Origin: an uncultured Thiohalocapsa sp.
GTDB taxonomy: Bacteria > Pseudomonadota > Gammaproteobacteria > Chromatiales > Chromatiaceae
Length of the DNA: 64,000 bases
Reading direction: 5' to 3'
Assembly: GCF_913062725.1 (NCBI RefSeq)
Contig: NZ_CAJXWY010000007.1
Coordinates: forward strand, 26,632-90,631
Numbering within the stretch: the first letter of the stretch is position 1; each line of letters starts with the position of its first letter. Below the pieces are notes generated by a model. The model was not told the DNA's origin, did not search any database, and saw nothing but the letters and a program-made list of their open reading frames with translations. The translations under genes and the position numbers were made by a program. Shown piece by piece: positions 35,317 through 44,649 of this stretch.

Positions 35317-35476
35317 GGTGGACCGAATCCTCCGCCGGGGCGGTGCTATTGTCATTTGTCGTGGCGTTGTTTGTGGTGGCACGCGCGCGTCGCGAGCCGC
35401 CGCACCAGAATTGGAGCACGCCGCAATGACATTACGCAAGTTCCCGCGGATTACACTGAACGCGCGCAGCCTGGCC

Positions 35477-35728
35477 CTAGTCGCCCCGGGTGAGCGTGTG
35501 CAGGTACGCAACACAGCCGCGCAGGCACGAGAGCCTGGGATAGTCCTGCGCGGGAATATGCACATCCAGCGTGCGCTCCAACGTGAGCACGAAGTTCAGA
35601 TAGTCCACGGAGTCCAGTTCCGTCTGGTCACGGAAGTTGACGTTCGGGTCGAGGACCGCGGGATCGATGTCCGGGGCAATACGCGCCAGGGCGTCGAGCA
35701 CCGTCTGTCGTAGCTGCTGGTTGTCCAT
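35477..35728 (-). CDS. Acyl carrier protein (second copy)
   Basis: An 83-residue carrier protein with attachment Ser40 in TELDSVDYLNFVLTL. It is clearly related in layout to the acyl carrier protein at the end of the acs cluster (both have D-L-D-S or E-L-D-S then a Y/F-L-N motif and a PxxDYPxL segment) but diverged. It is divergent from pat across 149 bases. Its partner enzymes are not obvious. Confidence 0.85.
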   Translation of the reverse strand: MDNQQLRQTVLDALARIAPDIDPAVLDPNVNFRDQTELDSVDYLNFVLTLERTLDVHIPAQDYPRLSCLRGCVAYLHTLTRGD

Positions 35729-35877
35729 GGGGGCGTCGTCGGCGTCGGGGAATCGGACGCACCTGATGATACGTCAAGCCGCCCGCGACCATGGCGCAGG
35801 CGCGGCGGGGCGCGCGACCCGCCTGCGGCCGGTGAGCGTGGGCGACGCGCAGACGCCGCGGCGTCTATAGTCTGGGC

Positions 35878-38580
35878 ATGGCCAGCACGCCGCTCGATGC
35901 CGTCTTCAACCCGCGCACCGTCGTCATCGTCGGCGCGAGCGGGCGGCCCGGCGCCCTGGCTGAGATCGTACTGCGCAACCTCACCACCGCGGGCTTTCCC
36001 GGGCGCATCCTGCTCGTGGGCCCGCACCATCGCCGGCTCGCGGGACAGCCTTGCTATCCGGATGTCGCGCGCCTGCCGACGGCGCCGGATCTCGGCCTCA
36101 TCTGCACGCCGCCGGCGGCGGTGCCGGGGATTATCGACGCCCTCGGCCGCCGCGGCGCGCGGGCGGCGGTGGTGATCAGCGCGGGCTTCGCCGAGGTGGC
36201 CGACGGCGGCGTCGCGCTGCAACGGCGCGCCCAGGCCGCGGCCGCCAGGCACAATCTGCGCCTGCTGGGGCCCAATTGCCTCGGCGTCATCGTGCCGGGC
36301 AGCAAGCTCAACGCCAGCGTGGCGCAGCGCATGCCGGCGCCGGGCCGCCTGGCCTTCGCGGCCCAGTCCGGCGCCATGGTGACGGCCGCCATCGACTGGG
36401 CATCGGCCCGCGGCATCGGCTTTTCGCACCTGGTCTCGCTCGGCGACATGGCCGATGTGGGCTTTGGTGATGTGCTCGATCATTGGGCCGGTGATGCTGC
36501 CACCCGCGGCATTCTGCTCTACATGGAGGCCATCCGCGATGCGCGCCGCTTCTTGTCTGCGGCCCGGGCGGCGGCACGCATGAAGCCCATCATCGTGGTC
36601 AAAGCGGGTCGGCATGCCGCAGGGGCGCGGGCGGTGGCCGCCCACACCGGTGTGCTCGCGGGCACGGATGCCGTCTACGACGCCGCCTTTCGCCGCGCCG
36701 GCGTGCTGCGGGTGAGCGGCCTGACGGCGCTGTTCGACGCCGCCGAGATCCTGGCGCTGGCGCGGCCGCCCCGCGGCGACCGACTCCTGATCCTGAGCAA
36801 CAGTGGCGCGCTTGCGGTGCTGGCGACCGACGAGCTGTTGCGGCGGGGCGGACAGCTCGCCGCGCTGCCGGAGGCGGCCATGAGCGCGCTGGACGCCGCG
36901 CTGGCGGCGGGTTGGTCGCGGGCGAATCCCGTGGATATCGGCGACGATGCCGATGGCGAGCGCTATGCGGCGGCGCTGCGGACGCTCACGCGATTGCCCG
37001 ACCTGGACGCCGTGCTGGTGCTGTACTGTCCCAGCGTGCTGGCGCAGGCGACGGCGGATGCGGTGGCGAACGCGGTGATCGCCGCCCCGCGCGGCCCGCA
37101 ATTGCTCACCAGTTGGGTGGGTGCGCATGCCGTGGCCGACGCCCGCCGCAGCTTCGCCGCACAGCGCATCCCCACCTACGACACCCCCGAGCAGGCGGTG
37201 CGCGCCTTCATGGGTCTGGTGCGTCATCGCGAAGCCCAACGGCTGCTGATGGAAACGCCGCCGTCGCCGCCGGAGGGCTTCACGACGGATGCGGCCCGGG
37301 TGCAGACGCTGCTGAACGGCCTGGACGCCGACGCACTGGCCCGCCGCGGCGGCTGGCTCACCGAGGTGGAGTCCATGCAGGTGCTCGCCGCCTACGGCAT
37401 CCCGACGGTGCCGACGCGCTTGGCCGAAACGCCGGCGGCGGCCGCAGCCGTCGCCGCCGACCTGGGTGCCGGGCCCTGGGTGGTGAAGCCGATTGCGCCG
37501 CCTGTGCCGCCTGCGCAAGCGGCCGGCGCCGTCGCGCTGGACCTCACGAGCACGGCGGATGTGGAACGGGCGGCGGCGCTCATGGCCAGGCGGCTCGCGG
37601 CCGGCGGGCGCGAAGCCGAGGTCATCGGTTTCAGCGTCCAGCCCATGGTGCGCCGACGCGGTGCGCACGCGCTCATGGTCGGCGTCGCCGAGGATGTCCA
37701 GTTCGGTCCGGTGCTCGTGGTGGGGCATGGCGGCGGCGCCGCCGAGGCCATCGACGACAAGGCCGTGGGCTTGCCGCCGCTCAACCTGCGCCTCGCCCGT
37801 GATCTCATTGCGCGCACCCGCATCCACCGCGTGCTGCGGGGCGCCGGAGACGCCCCCGCAGCGGACCTGGATGCGGTGGCCCTGGTGCTCATGCGGGTCT
37901 CGCAGTTGGTGTGCGACTTCGCCGAGCTACGGGCGTTGGACATCAATCCGCTGCTCACCGACGCCGACGGTGTCATCGCGCTGGATGCGCGCATGCGCGT
38001 GGATCTGGCGGCGCACAGCGACGACCCCGGTGAGCGACTCGCCATCCGTCCCTATCCAAAGGCCCTCGAGGAGCCCATGACCCTGGGCGACGGACGCCGG
38101 CTGCTGCTGCGGCCCATCCGCCCCGAGGACGAGCCCGGGCTCAAGGCGGCCGTCGCCGGCCTGACGCCCGAGGAGTCGCGGCTGCGGTTCTTCGCGCCCA
38201 CCCGCACCCTGGACCATGTCGCCGCCGCGCGTTTCACCCAGCTGGACTACGATCGGGAGATGGCGCTGGTGCTCACCACGCCCGGCGTTGCCGGGCGCAC
38301 GCCCATCTATGCCGTCGCCAACCTGTCCGCCAGCGTGGATCGACAGCATGCGGAGTATGCGGTCCTGGTGCGCCACGACATGGCTGGCATGGGGCTCGGC
38401 GTGCTGCTCATGCGCCGCATCATCGACTATGCCCGCTCGCGCGGCGTCGGCGAGATCACCGGCGACGTGCTGGCGGACAACCGCACCATGCTCAAGCTCT
38501 GTGAGGTCTTCGGCTTCAGCAGCCACCGTGACCCCGAGGATGTCGGCATCGTCAAGGTGCGGCTGCGGCTGGATGACTGA
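35878..38580 (+). CDS. pat: Pat-type protein: NDP-forming acyl-CoA synthetase-like domains fused to GNAT acetyltransferase
   Basis: A 900-residue protein. It has a CoA-binding domain (about 10-135, VVIVGASGRPGALAEIV), a succinyl-CoA ligase-like region with His256 in AHTGVLAGTDAVYDA, an ATP-grasp domain (about 485-715), and a carboxy-terminal GNAT domain (about 734-900) whose acetyl-CoA loop is MGLGVLLMRRIIDYARSRG. Enteric Pat/PatZ of this architecture acetylates and inactivates acetyl-CoA synthetase. The acs gene 2.9 kb away supports the same role here. His256 sits where ADP-forming acetyl-CoA synthetases have their phosphorylated histidine, so residual ligase activity cannot be excluded. Confidence 0.9.
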   Translation: MASTPLDAVFNPRTVVIVGASGRPGALAEIVLRNLTTAGFPGRILLVGPHHRRLAGQPCYPDVARLPTAPDLGLICTPPAAVPGIIDALGRRGARAAVVISAGFAEVADGGVALQRRAQAAAARHNLRLLGPNCLGVIVPGSKLNASVAQRMPAPGRLAFAAQSGAMVTAAIDWASARGIGFSHLVSLGDMADVGFGDVLDHWAGDAATRGILLYMEAIRDARRFLSAARAAARMKPIIVVKAGRHAAGARAVAAHTGVLAGTDAVYDAAFRRAGVLRVSGLTALFDAAEILALARPPRGDRLLILSNSGALAVLATDELLRRGGQLAALPEAAMSALDAALAAGWSRANPVDIGDDADGERYAAALRTLTRLPDLDAVLVLYCPSVLAQATADAVANAVIAAPRGPQLLTSWVGAHAVADARRSFAAQRIPTYDTPEQAVRAFMGLVRHREAQRLLMETPPSPPEGFTTDAARVQTLLNGLDADALARRGGWLTEVESMQVLAAYGIPTVPTRLAETPAAAAAVAADLGAGPWVVKPIAPPVPPAQAAGAVALDLTSTADVERAAALMARRLAAGGREAEVIGFSVQPMVRRRGAHALMVGVAEDVQFGPVLVVGHGGGAAEAIDDKAVGLPPLNLRLARDLIARTRIHRVLRGAGDAPAADLDAVALVLMRVSQLVCDFAELRALDINPLLTDADGVIALDARMRVDLAAHSDDPGERLAIRPYPKALEEPMTLGDGRRLLLRPIRPEDEPGLKAAVAGLTPEESRLRFFAPTRTLDHVAAARFTQLDYDREMALVLTTPGVAGRTPIYAVANLSASVDRQHAEYAVLVRHDMAGMGLGVLLMRRIIDYARSRGVGEITGDVLADNRTMLKLCEVFGFSSHRDPEDVGIVKVRLRLDD

Positions 38581-38677
38581 CGCCGCGCGCGCCGTCACAG
38601 GGCCGCCGCAGCGCCGATGCGCCCCAGCCTGTGCCGCCGGCGCGCTTACGCGATAGCCCGCGCAGGGCAGCCACAGC

Positions 38678-39859
38678 TCAGCCCTTGCCCGTGGCGTTGC
38701 CCGCCTGCGCCGTGCCCCGGCGCTTGAGCGCCACGGCAAGATCTCTGACGGCGGCGGGATGGGTGACGCCACCTTCGCCGATGCGCCCGAGGGCCAGTTG
38801 GCGGCGCAGCAGGCGGCCGCTGGTCGAGAAGCTGAGATCGCCGGTCATGCCCGCGGGCAGGTCGATGGGTCTGCCGCCGCCGGCGCGCATCTTCGCCACC
38901 AGCGCGCCCAGGTAGTAGGCATCGATGCCCATGGCGTACAGACGCCCCAATTCGCCTTTGGTGTAATCGGCGTCGGGCTTGTCCGTGCTCCTGGCGATGT
39001 ACTCCCGCGCCAGTGCCCGGTCCACGAGCCAGGGCACGTCCACGTAGAAAAGCCCCACCTTCTCTGCGGCGTCGACTTTGCTGTCCGCGGCGTGGGACGT
39101 GGCGATGACGGGCACACCGGCGCCGCCGCCGAGGCCGGTGTAGACCGCCGCGGCATCGTCGGGACGCGCGACCATGAACACCAGATCGGCGCCGCTGACC
39201 CGATCGCGGAGCGTGCCCACGTCATCCATCGTATACGGCACCTCCACCGCTGGCGCCGCATCGAGGGCCGCCACGAAGGCCTTGCGCATGCGCTCGCCCC
39301 AAGCATCGGTGCGCGGATAGACGATCGCCGTGGTGATCGCGCCGGTGCGCGATCCACTCAAATCATTGATCAGCTGGGCGGCGGTGCTGGCTTCGTGCTC
39401 AGGTGCGAGCGCGAACTGGTACATGCCAGGCCGCGACTGCGTGGCCGCGTTGAGGGCCAGCATCGGCGGCGTCGGCGCCGAGCGTGCCGCGGCGATTGCG
39501 TTGACGTTGCGCTTCAGCAACGGCCCGATGATCAGCGCCGGCGGAGCCATTTCCGCGGCCGCCTCGTATGCCGCCAGGGCGTCGCCGCTCGTATCCTCGG
39601 TGATCGGCTCACGCCTGTAACCGGCGTCACGGCGCAAAGCGGCCGCATAGCCGGATTCGATGGCATCGATCGCCGCGCCCAGCCGGCCTTCGGCACCGGC
39701 TGGCAGGAGTAGGACGACGTCTTGCCCCTGGGGATAGGCCGCCGTGGCCGGCAGACGAGGATGCGGCTGCCTGCCAAGGGTCGCGCAGCCACCGACGGCA
39801 AGCGTCAACAACGCAAGCACCAGCATGCTCGCCGTCAATCGTGCGGATTGCATCGTCAT
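38678..39859 (-). CDS. lpoA: LpoA-like (or leucine-binding-like) periplasmic lipoprotein
   Basis: A 393-residue lipoprotein: signal sequence ending in the lipobox LAVGGC, then a type I periplasmic-binding-protein fold (DVVLLLPAGAEGRLGAAIDAIESG, PALIIGPLLKRNVNAIA, GADLVFMVARPDDAA). This matches the carboxy-terminal domain of LpoA, the outer-membrane activator of PBP1A, without the amino-terminal TPR-like domain. AGGAGA precedes the ATG. A generic receptor-family lipoprotein is the alternative. It is downstream of the histidine phosphatase on the same strand. Confidence 0.7.
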   Translation of the reverse strand: MTMQSARLTASMLVLALLTLAVGGCATLGRQPHPRLPATAAYPQGQDVVLLLPAGAEGRLGAAIDAIESGYAAALRRDAGYRREPITEDTSGDALAAYEAAAEMAPPALIIGPLLKRNVNAIAAARSAPTPPMLALNAATQSRPGMYQFALAPEHEASTAAQLINDLSGSRTGAITTAIVYPRTDAWGERMRKAFVAALDAAPAVEVPYTMDDVGTLRDRVSGADLVFMVARPDDAAAVYTGLGGGAGVPVIATSHAADSKVDAAEKVGLFYVDVPWLVDRALAREYIARSTDKPDADYTKGELGRLYAMGIDAYYLGALVAKMRAGGGRPIDLPAGMTGDLSFSTSGRLLRRQLALGRIGEGGVTHPAAVRDLAVALKRRGTAQAGNATGKG

Positions 39860-40114
39860 TGGCAGAATCTCTCCTGGTCTGGCTCGGGTAGCGCGTCGCG
39901 ATGCCGTCGCGGCCCGCGGGGTATCGCTCTGCGATGAGGGGCGGCGCGCCCGCCGGTGCTGAGGACGCGCCTGGGCGCGCAGACTGCGCACAGGCCATGT
40001 TAGCCGACTCGCGGCGCTGCGTAGATCGGATCATCGCCCTGTCTGTTGCCCACGGCATGTCCGGATCACCGCAGGCAGCGCGATCACCGCGCCCCCGGGG
40101 CTTTCCCCGGCGCG

Positions 40115-40753
40115 TCAGCGGCTGCCGATGCGGCCGAGGACCTCGAGCGCCCCGGTTGCGTCAGCAGCGCTATCTGCGCCGCTGCCGACGACTGCCGGTC
40201 GGACGATGATCATCTCGCCGGAGTCCGGAAACAGGTCGATGAGTGCGGTGATATTGACCTGATGGGTCACCAGCACCAGCGGCGGTGCGCCGGTGCGGGT
40301 CTGCGTCTGCAGCAAGTCCCGCACGGCTGCGGTGCGTTGGGGTGCGGCGCTGCGGTGGCGAAAGAAGGAATTCAGCCCGGGGAAGGGCACCACGCCGCCG
40401 AGCCCCAGCAGCCGAGCCGTCTCCAGGCAGCGGCACCACTGACTCGAATAGACCCGGGCGGCCGTGATGCCATTGGCCCGAAAGCGCTCGCCAATGGCCT
40501 TGGCCTGGGCGCGGCCGGCCGCGGAGAGATTGCGCTGGGTGGCGCAATCCCCGAGCTCGAAATCCGACGGGTCGCCGATGCCGGGCGCCAGGGCATGGCG
40601 TAGCAGGACGACGGCCTCACCATTGCGGATCAGCCGCCAGAGGGCCGACTCGTCGAGGGGCTGCTCCTGCGCGCGGCTGGCGCCGGTGATAAGCAGCGAC
40701 AAGCCCAGCAGCAGGGCCAGGCGTCGTCGGGCGGGCTTCATGGTGAGAGGCAT
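40115..40753 (-). CDS. Periplasmic histidine phosphatase family protein
   Basis: A 212-residue protein with a signal peptide (to about residue 28) and a histidine phosphatase fold. The phospho-acceptor is His53 in LLRHALAPG (RHA rather than RHG), with a conserved Arg in YSSQWCRCLETA and the second histidine in LVTHQVNIT. It resembles exported SixA/phosphoglycerate mutase-like phosphatases. ATG 40741 is an alternative start. It lies 25 bases after the ABC permease gene; substrate unknown. Confidence 0.8.
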   Translation of the reverse strand: MPLTMKPARRRLALLLGLSLLITGASRAQEQPLDESALWRLIRNGEAVVLLRHALAPGIGDPSDFELGDCATQRNLSAAGRAQAKAIGERFRANGITAARVYSSQWCRCLETARLLGLGGVVPFPGLNSFFRHRSAAPQRTAAVRDLLQTQTRTGAPPLVLVTHQVNITALIDLFPDSGEMIIVRPAVVGSGADSAADATGALEVLGRIGSR

Positions 40754-40778
40754 GCCAGAGAGATCTGCGCCTTGCTGG

Positions 40779-41810
40779 CTATTCCCAGCGAAACAGCCTG
40801 GCAGCCGTCGCCAGCAGCACCGCTGCCAGCGCCAGCAGTAAGACGATTTGCGGCAGGATCTGCACCAGGCCCATGCCGTCGATCATGATGCCGCGGGCGG
40901 CATCCACCACATGGGTCAGCGGCATGAGCTGAGACAGCCATTGCGCAGCGGCGCTGGTACCTTCCATGGAGAACCAGACGCCCGAGAGCAGCACCATGGG
41001 CCAGGCCAGCAGATTCAGCAGCCCGTCGGCGAGCTCCTCGGTGCGCAGGCGCGAGGCCACCAGCAGGCCCAGGCTGATCATACAGAGGGCGCCGGCGATG
41101 TAGACGAGCGCCAGCGCCGCATAGGAGCCGCGCATCGGGAAGTCCAGGATAGCCAGGGCGCCCAGATAGACCACCACGCTGGAGGTCATGGCCACCAGCA
41201 GCCGCGACAGCACCTGGGCGGTGAGGAACTCCAGCGGCCGCAGGGGCGTCGCCTTGAGCCGGCGCAGCACGCCGTTCTTGCGGTAGCGCACCACCACCCA
41301 GCCGACGCCCCAGAGGCTCGAGAACATCACGTTCATGGCCAGCACGCCGGGCAGCACCCAGTCGGCGTAGCTGAGCGCCTCGCCGGCGGCGAGGCGTCGC
41401 TCCGGCGCCGCCTCGGCGCCGCGCGCATGGGCGCCCAGGAGCAGGCGCTCGACGATCTGACCGTTGGGCGATTGCGGATTCACCCAATAACCGGTCACCG
41501 CGCCGCCGGGGCCGCGGGTGTCCACCAGCAGGTCGAGCTGATGGCGGGCGATCTTGGTGACCGCGTCGTCCTGCTCCGCGACGGGCACGAAATTGACATG
41601 CGGGGTGGCGAGGAAGCCCGTCGCGTCGGCGGCGGTGTCCGGATCGCCGAGCACGCCCACTTTGAACAGATCATCCGGGCCGCCGCCGAAGATGAACGCG
41701 AAGGCGACGATCATCATCACCGGCATCATGATGTTCCAGATGAGCCCGGCGGTGTCGCGGTAGAACTCCCGGTTGCGGGCGACGAGGACGGCGGCGATGC
41801 GCTGGAGCAT
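40779..41810 (-). CDS. ABC-2 type transporter permease
   Basis: A 343-residue ABC-2 permease. One amino-terminal helix (MMPVMMIVAFAFIFGG) is followed by a large extracytoplasmic loop (about 50-150) and five carboxy-terminal helices including ADWVLPGVLAMNVMFSSLWG, LGALAILDF, ALCMISLGLLVA and LLALAAVLLATAA. It pairs with the ATPase gene just upstream to form a half-transporter exporter. ATG 41810 is preferred over TTG 41852, which would read through a repeat. The exported molecule is unknown. Confidence 0.87.
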   Translation of the reverse strand: MLQRIAAVLVARNREFYRDTAGLIWNIMMPVMMIVAFAFIFGGGPDDLFKVGVLGDPDTAADATGFLATPHVNFVPVAEQDDAVTKIARHQLDLLVDTRGPGGAVTGYWVNPQSPNGQIVERLLLGAHARGAEAAPERRLAAGEALSYADWVLPGVLAMNVMFSSLWGVGWVVVRYRKNGVLRRLKATPLRPLEFLTAQVLSRLLVAMTSSVVVYLGALAILDFPMRGSYAALALVYIAGALCMISLGLLVASRLRTEELADGLLNLLAWPMVLLSGVWFSMEGTSAAAQWLSQLMPLTHVVDAARGIMIDGMGLVQILPQIVLLLALAAVLLATAARLFRWE

Positions 41811-41824
41811 GATGAGAGAGCGAG

Positions 41825-41850
41825 CAACCAATAACCGACAACCAATAACC
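41825..41850. repeat. 12-bp direct repeat between the two ABC transporter genes
   Basis: CAACCAATAACC occurs twice, separated by two bases (period 14). It is markedly AT-rich compared with its surroundings and lies in the 57-base gap between ATPase and permease genes. It might affect the permease ribosome site. Confidence 0.7.
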
Positions 41851-41867
41851 AAGCCCCACCACCGCGC

Positions 41868-42779
41868 TCAGGCGCGAAGCGAGTGGCCCGTGAGCTTCAG
41901 GAACAGATCTTCCAGGCTCGGCGTCTCCACCCGCAGCGCGGTGAGCGCGGCGCCGATGCGCTCCAGATACTCCAGCACCGGCTGGACTTCGGCGGTGTGC
42001 AGCTCGATGTCGTGCTCGCGGCGGTGTGCGTACGCCGGCAGGGGCTCACCGGCGGGCCAGGCGTCCGCGGGCAGACGCACCACGGCGGGTGGGAAGTGCT
42101 GGTGCACCAGGGCCTGGGGCGCCCCCTGGGTGATGATGCGGCCGTGGTCGACGATGGCGATCTCGTCGCACAGGCGCTGGGCTTCTTCCATGTAGTGCGT
42201 GGTGAGCAGGATGGTCTTGCCCCGGGTGCGGACCGTTTCGATGAGGTGCCAGAAGTTGCGGCGGGACTGGGGATCGAGACCCGTCGTCGGCTCGTCCAGG
42301 AATACCAGATCCGGATCATTCACCAGGGCGATGGCGAGCAGCAGCCGTTGGCGCTGACCGCCGGAGAGCTTGCGCGTGTCGCGGTGCAGGATATCGTGTA
42401 AGTGACAGAGTTGGATCAGTTCGTCATGATCCGCGGTGCGCCGGTAGAAACGGGCGAACATGGCGAGCGACTCGCCGACGGTCTGGAAATCCTGCAGCGC
42501 CGTGGCCTGGAACTGAATGCCGATGGCCTCGCGGAAGGCAGCCCCCACGGGCTCGCCCCGGAACAGGACCTGCCCGTGGGTTGGGGCCTGAATACCCTCG
42601 AGCATTTCCAGGGTCGTCGTCTTGCCGGCGCCGTTGGGGCCGAGCAGGCCAAAGCATTGGCCGGGCCGCACGCCAAAGCTGATGCCATCCACCGCCTTGA
42701 CGCCCGGGAAGTGCTTGTGGAGCGCACGGGCCTCGATCAGCGGGGTGGTGGTGGCTTGGGGTGTCACGGCGCTTTGCAT
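41868..42779 (-). CDS. ABC transporter ATP-binding protein (ABC-2 exporter)
   Basis: A 303-residue ATPase. Walker A is GPNGAGKTT, the Q loop is IQFQATALQ, the signature is LSGGQRQRL, Walker B is LVFLDEPTTGLDP, and the switch histidine lies in LLTTHYMEEA. A carboxy-terminal extension of about 70 residues ending in SLEDLFLKLTGHSLR is typical of multidrug/lipid ABC-2 exporters. It is followed by the permease. ATG 42779 is chosen; the frame extends farther upstream without a site. Confidence 0.9.
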   Translation of the reverse strand: MQSAVTPQATTTPLIEARALHKHFPGVKAVDGISFGVRPGQCFGLLGPNGAGKTTTLEMLEGIQAPTHGQVLFRGEPVGAAFREAIGIQFQATALQDFQTVGESLAMFARFYRRTADHDELIQLCHLHDILHRDTRKLSGGQRQRLLLAIALVNDPDLVFLDEPTTGLDPQSRRNFWHLIETVRTRGKTILLTTHYMEEAQRLCDEIAIVDHGRIITQGAPQALVHQHFPPAVVRLPADAWPAGEPLPAYAHRREHDIELHTAEVQPVLEYLERIGAALTALRVETPSLEDLFLKLTGHSLRA

Positions 42780-42823
42780 GCGGCGTAGATGGGGACACTC
42801 AGGGTCGTCGCCAGTCTCGCACA

Positions 42824-42862
42824 AAAGCAGGCCCCGGCGCCTGGGGCGCCGGGGCCTGCTTT
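42824..42862 (-). terminator. Perfect 18-bp stem-loop terminator
   Basis: Arms of 18 bases (AAAGCAGGCCCCGGCGCC and its exact complement) enclose a three-base loop. Reading on the minus strand, the stem ends in a TTTT run, a good intrinsic terminator for the DUF2892 gene upstream. The symmetry means it could also work, less well, on the plus strand. Confidence 0.8.
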
Positions 42863-42930
42863 GCACGCTGGATCGGCGCGCAGCATCCGCCGGACACCGG
42901 CGCTGTGGCGCCGGTGGCGACGGGTCGTGA

Positions 42931-43122
42931 TTACTCGCCCTGCTTCTTGGTGTTGATGTTGAGCGGGACGTAGGCCAGGCAGGTGCCGAAATAGGCGGTG
43001 CCGACGGCGATCAACCCGAGGATGCCGAGGAGCCAGTTTTGCCCGAACAGGCCCGCCAGAATGAGCACGGCGCCGACGCCGTAGCGGATGTTGCGATCCT
43101 GTAGACCGATATTCTTGACCAT
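42931..43122 (-). CDS. DUF2892 small inner-membrane protein
   Basis: A 63-residue protein with two hydrophobic segments (GVGAVLILAGLFGQNWLLGI and LIAVGTAYFGTC) and the DUF2892 (YgaP-like membrane domain) pattern. The start MVKNIGLQDRNIRYG is typical of the family, with AGGA upstream. In larger homologues this domain is joined to a rhodanese, which is absent here. A strong terminator follows. Confidence 0.85.
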   Translation of the reverse strand: MVKNIGLQDRNIRYGVGAVLILAGLFGQNWLLGILGLIAVGTAYFGTCLAYVPLNINTKKQGE

Positions 43123-43481
43123 GTCAGGGTTCCTATCGTGGGGGGTGGTTGTGGTTGCGAAGCGCTCGTTCGCCGTCTGCGGCCGTATCGTCACAGGGCC
43201 CGCGACGGTGGCACGGTTGTGACGGCCACGGGGGCGCCATTCAACATCGTTTCACGGGGGCCAGTGTATTGTCGCGGCGAGGGCCGGTCGTTGCGATCCG
43301 ACAATCACCGCCGCGTCGCGGCACCGCCGTTGGCGGCGCGCCGCATTCCGCGACCTGCCGCATCTGTGGGACCATAGGTGTATGGGATCATGGGATGCCG
43401 CCCGCCGCGTGCCGGCGCTGTCGATACTACTCCGACATCCGCGCTCCCCCGCAGTTCAACCTCCACCCCGCAGCAACCGAC
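43123..43481. other. Intergenic region between DUF2892 and DegS-like genes
   Basis: A 359-base divergent region that must hold promoters for both neighbours. The longer open frame through it (from 43149) is not supported as coding, since the protease has a clear signal-anchor start at 43482. I saw no convincing regulatory motif. Confidence 0.5.
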
Positions 43482-44609
43482 ATGCATGGCTTTCAACTGT
43501 CGCGGCTCCTGTTCTGGGCCGCCCTCCTGTTTCTTGTCTCGCTGGCGATGAAGCCCTGGCTGGAGGCGCTGTTCGTCAGTATGCAGGCGGAGCCGAGGCC
43601 GGTGGCGGCGCGCGGCGCGCTCGCCGACGACGAGCAGACCACCATCGAGATCTTCCAGACGGCGAGCCCGTCGGTGGCCTACATCGCCACCACGGCGCCG
43701 CTGCTGAGCCCCTGGTCCCGCAATCTCACCCAGGTCCGCCGGGGCACGGGCTCCGGTGTCGTCTGGGACCGCGACGGGCACATCGTCACCAATTGGCATG
43801 TGATCGAGGAGGCGCGCAGCGCCCGCGTCGGGCTCGCCGATGGTCGCACCTACAACGCCCGCTTCATCGGCGCGAGTCCGGAGCACGACCTCGCCGTGCT
43901 GCGCATTGGCGCCTCGGCGGCGCGGCTGCAGCCCGCTATCATCGGCTCCAGCGCGGATCTCAGTGTGGGGCAGAAGGTGCTCGCCATCGGCAACCCCTTC
44001 GGTTTTGACTACAGCCTCACCACCGGTGTCGTCTCGGCGCTGGATCGCACCATCGTGTCAGAGCTGGCGGGCGAAGTTCACGGCCTGATCCAGACCGATG
44101 CCGCCATCAACCCGGGCAATTCCGGCGGGCCGCTGCTGGACAGCGCCGGGCGGCTGATCGGCATCAACACCGCCATCTACAGTCCGTCGGGCAGCTTCTC
44201 GGGCATTGGCTTCGCCGTGCCGGTGGATACCGTCAACCGGGTGGTGCCCGATCTCATTGCCCACGGTGAGTATGTGCGCCCGCGGATCGGCATCTTCGGC
44301 GACGACGACATCAGCGCTCCGGTGCTCGCCGAGCTCGGCCTCGAGGGGGTGCTGGTGCTGCGGGTGGAGCCGCAGTCGCCGGCGGACCGCGCCGGGCTCC
44401 AGGGCACCCGCGTCACCGGCTCCGGTGACATCATTCCGGGCGATGTGATCCAGCGTCTCGATGGCGTGTCCGTGACTTCCATGCGCGGGCTCATCGATTT
44501 GCTGGAGCGTTACTCGGTGGGCGATACCGTGACCCTGGATGTGCTGCGCAATGGCGCCCGCAGGTCGCTGGAGGTCACCCTGGGCGGGCGCTACGTGGAG
44601 CTTGATTGA
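43482..44609 (+). CDS. degS: DegS/AlgW-like periplasmic serine protease with one PDZ domain
   Basis: A 375-residue HtrA-family protease. An amino-terminal anchor helix (about residues 9-22, LLFWAALLFLVSLA) is followed by a trypsin-like domain with triad His106 (TNWHVIEE), Asp136 (PEHDLAVLRI) and Ser214 (NPGNSGGPLLD), and a single PDZ domain (about 275-365). One membrane anchor plus one PDZ matches DegS/AlgW, which cleaves the anti-sigma factor in the envelope stress response, rather than two-PDZ DegP. No rseA/mucA is in the window. Confidence 0.9.
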   Translation: MHGFQLSRLLFWAALLFLVSLAMKPWLEALFVSMQAEPRPVAARGALADDEQTTIEIFQTASPSVAYIATTAPLLSPWSRNLTQVRRGTGSGVVWDRDGHIVTNWHVIEEARSARVGLADGRTYNARFIGASPEHDLAVLRIGASAARLQPAIIGSSADLSVGQKVLAIGNPFGFDYSLTTGVVSALDRTIVSELAGEVHGLIQTDAAINPGNSGGPLLDSAGRLIGINTAIYSPSGSFSGIGFAVPVDTVNRVVPDLIAHGEYVRPRIGIFGDDDISAPVLAELGLEGVLVLRVEPQSPADRAGLQGTRVTGSGDIIPGDVIQRLDGVSVTSMRGLIDLLERYSVGDTVTLDVLRNGARRSLEVTLGGRYVELD

Positions 44610-44649
44610 GCCGACAAGCCGATTGGGGGCGGGCTGGGTGACGGCCAGT

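Noticed and set aside
33217..35728. Lasso peptide or other RiPP cluster
   Set aside because: No precursor, B1 recognition element or asparagine-synthetase-like cyclase is present, and the B2-like protein is exported.
43149..43481. Amino-terminal extension of the DegS-like protease
   Set aside because: It would place 111 Arg/Ala-rich residues before a clear signal anchor at 43482.
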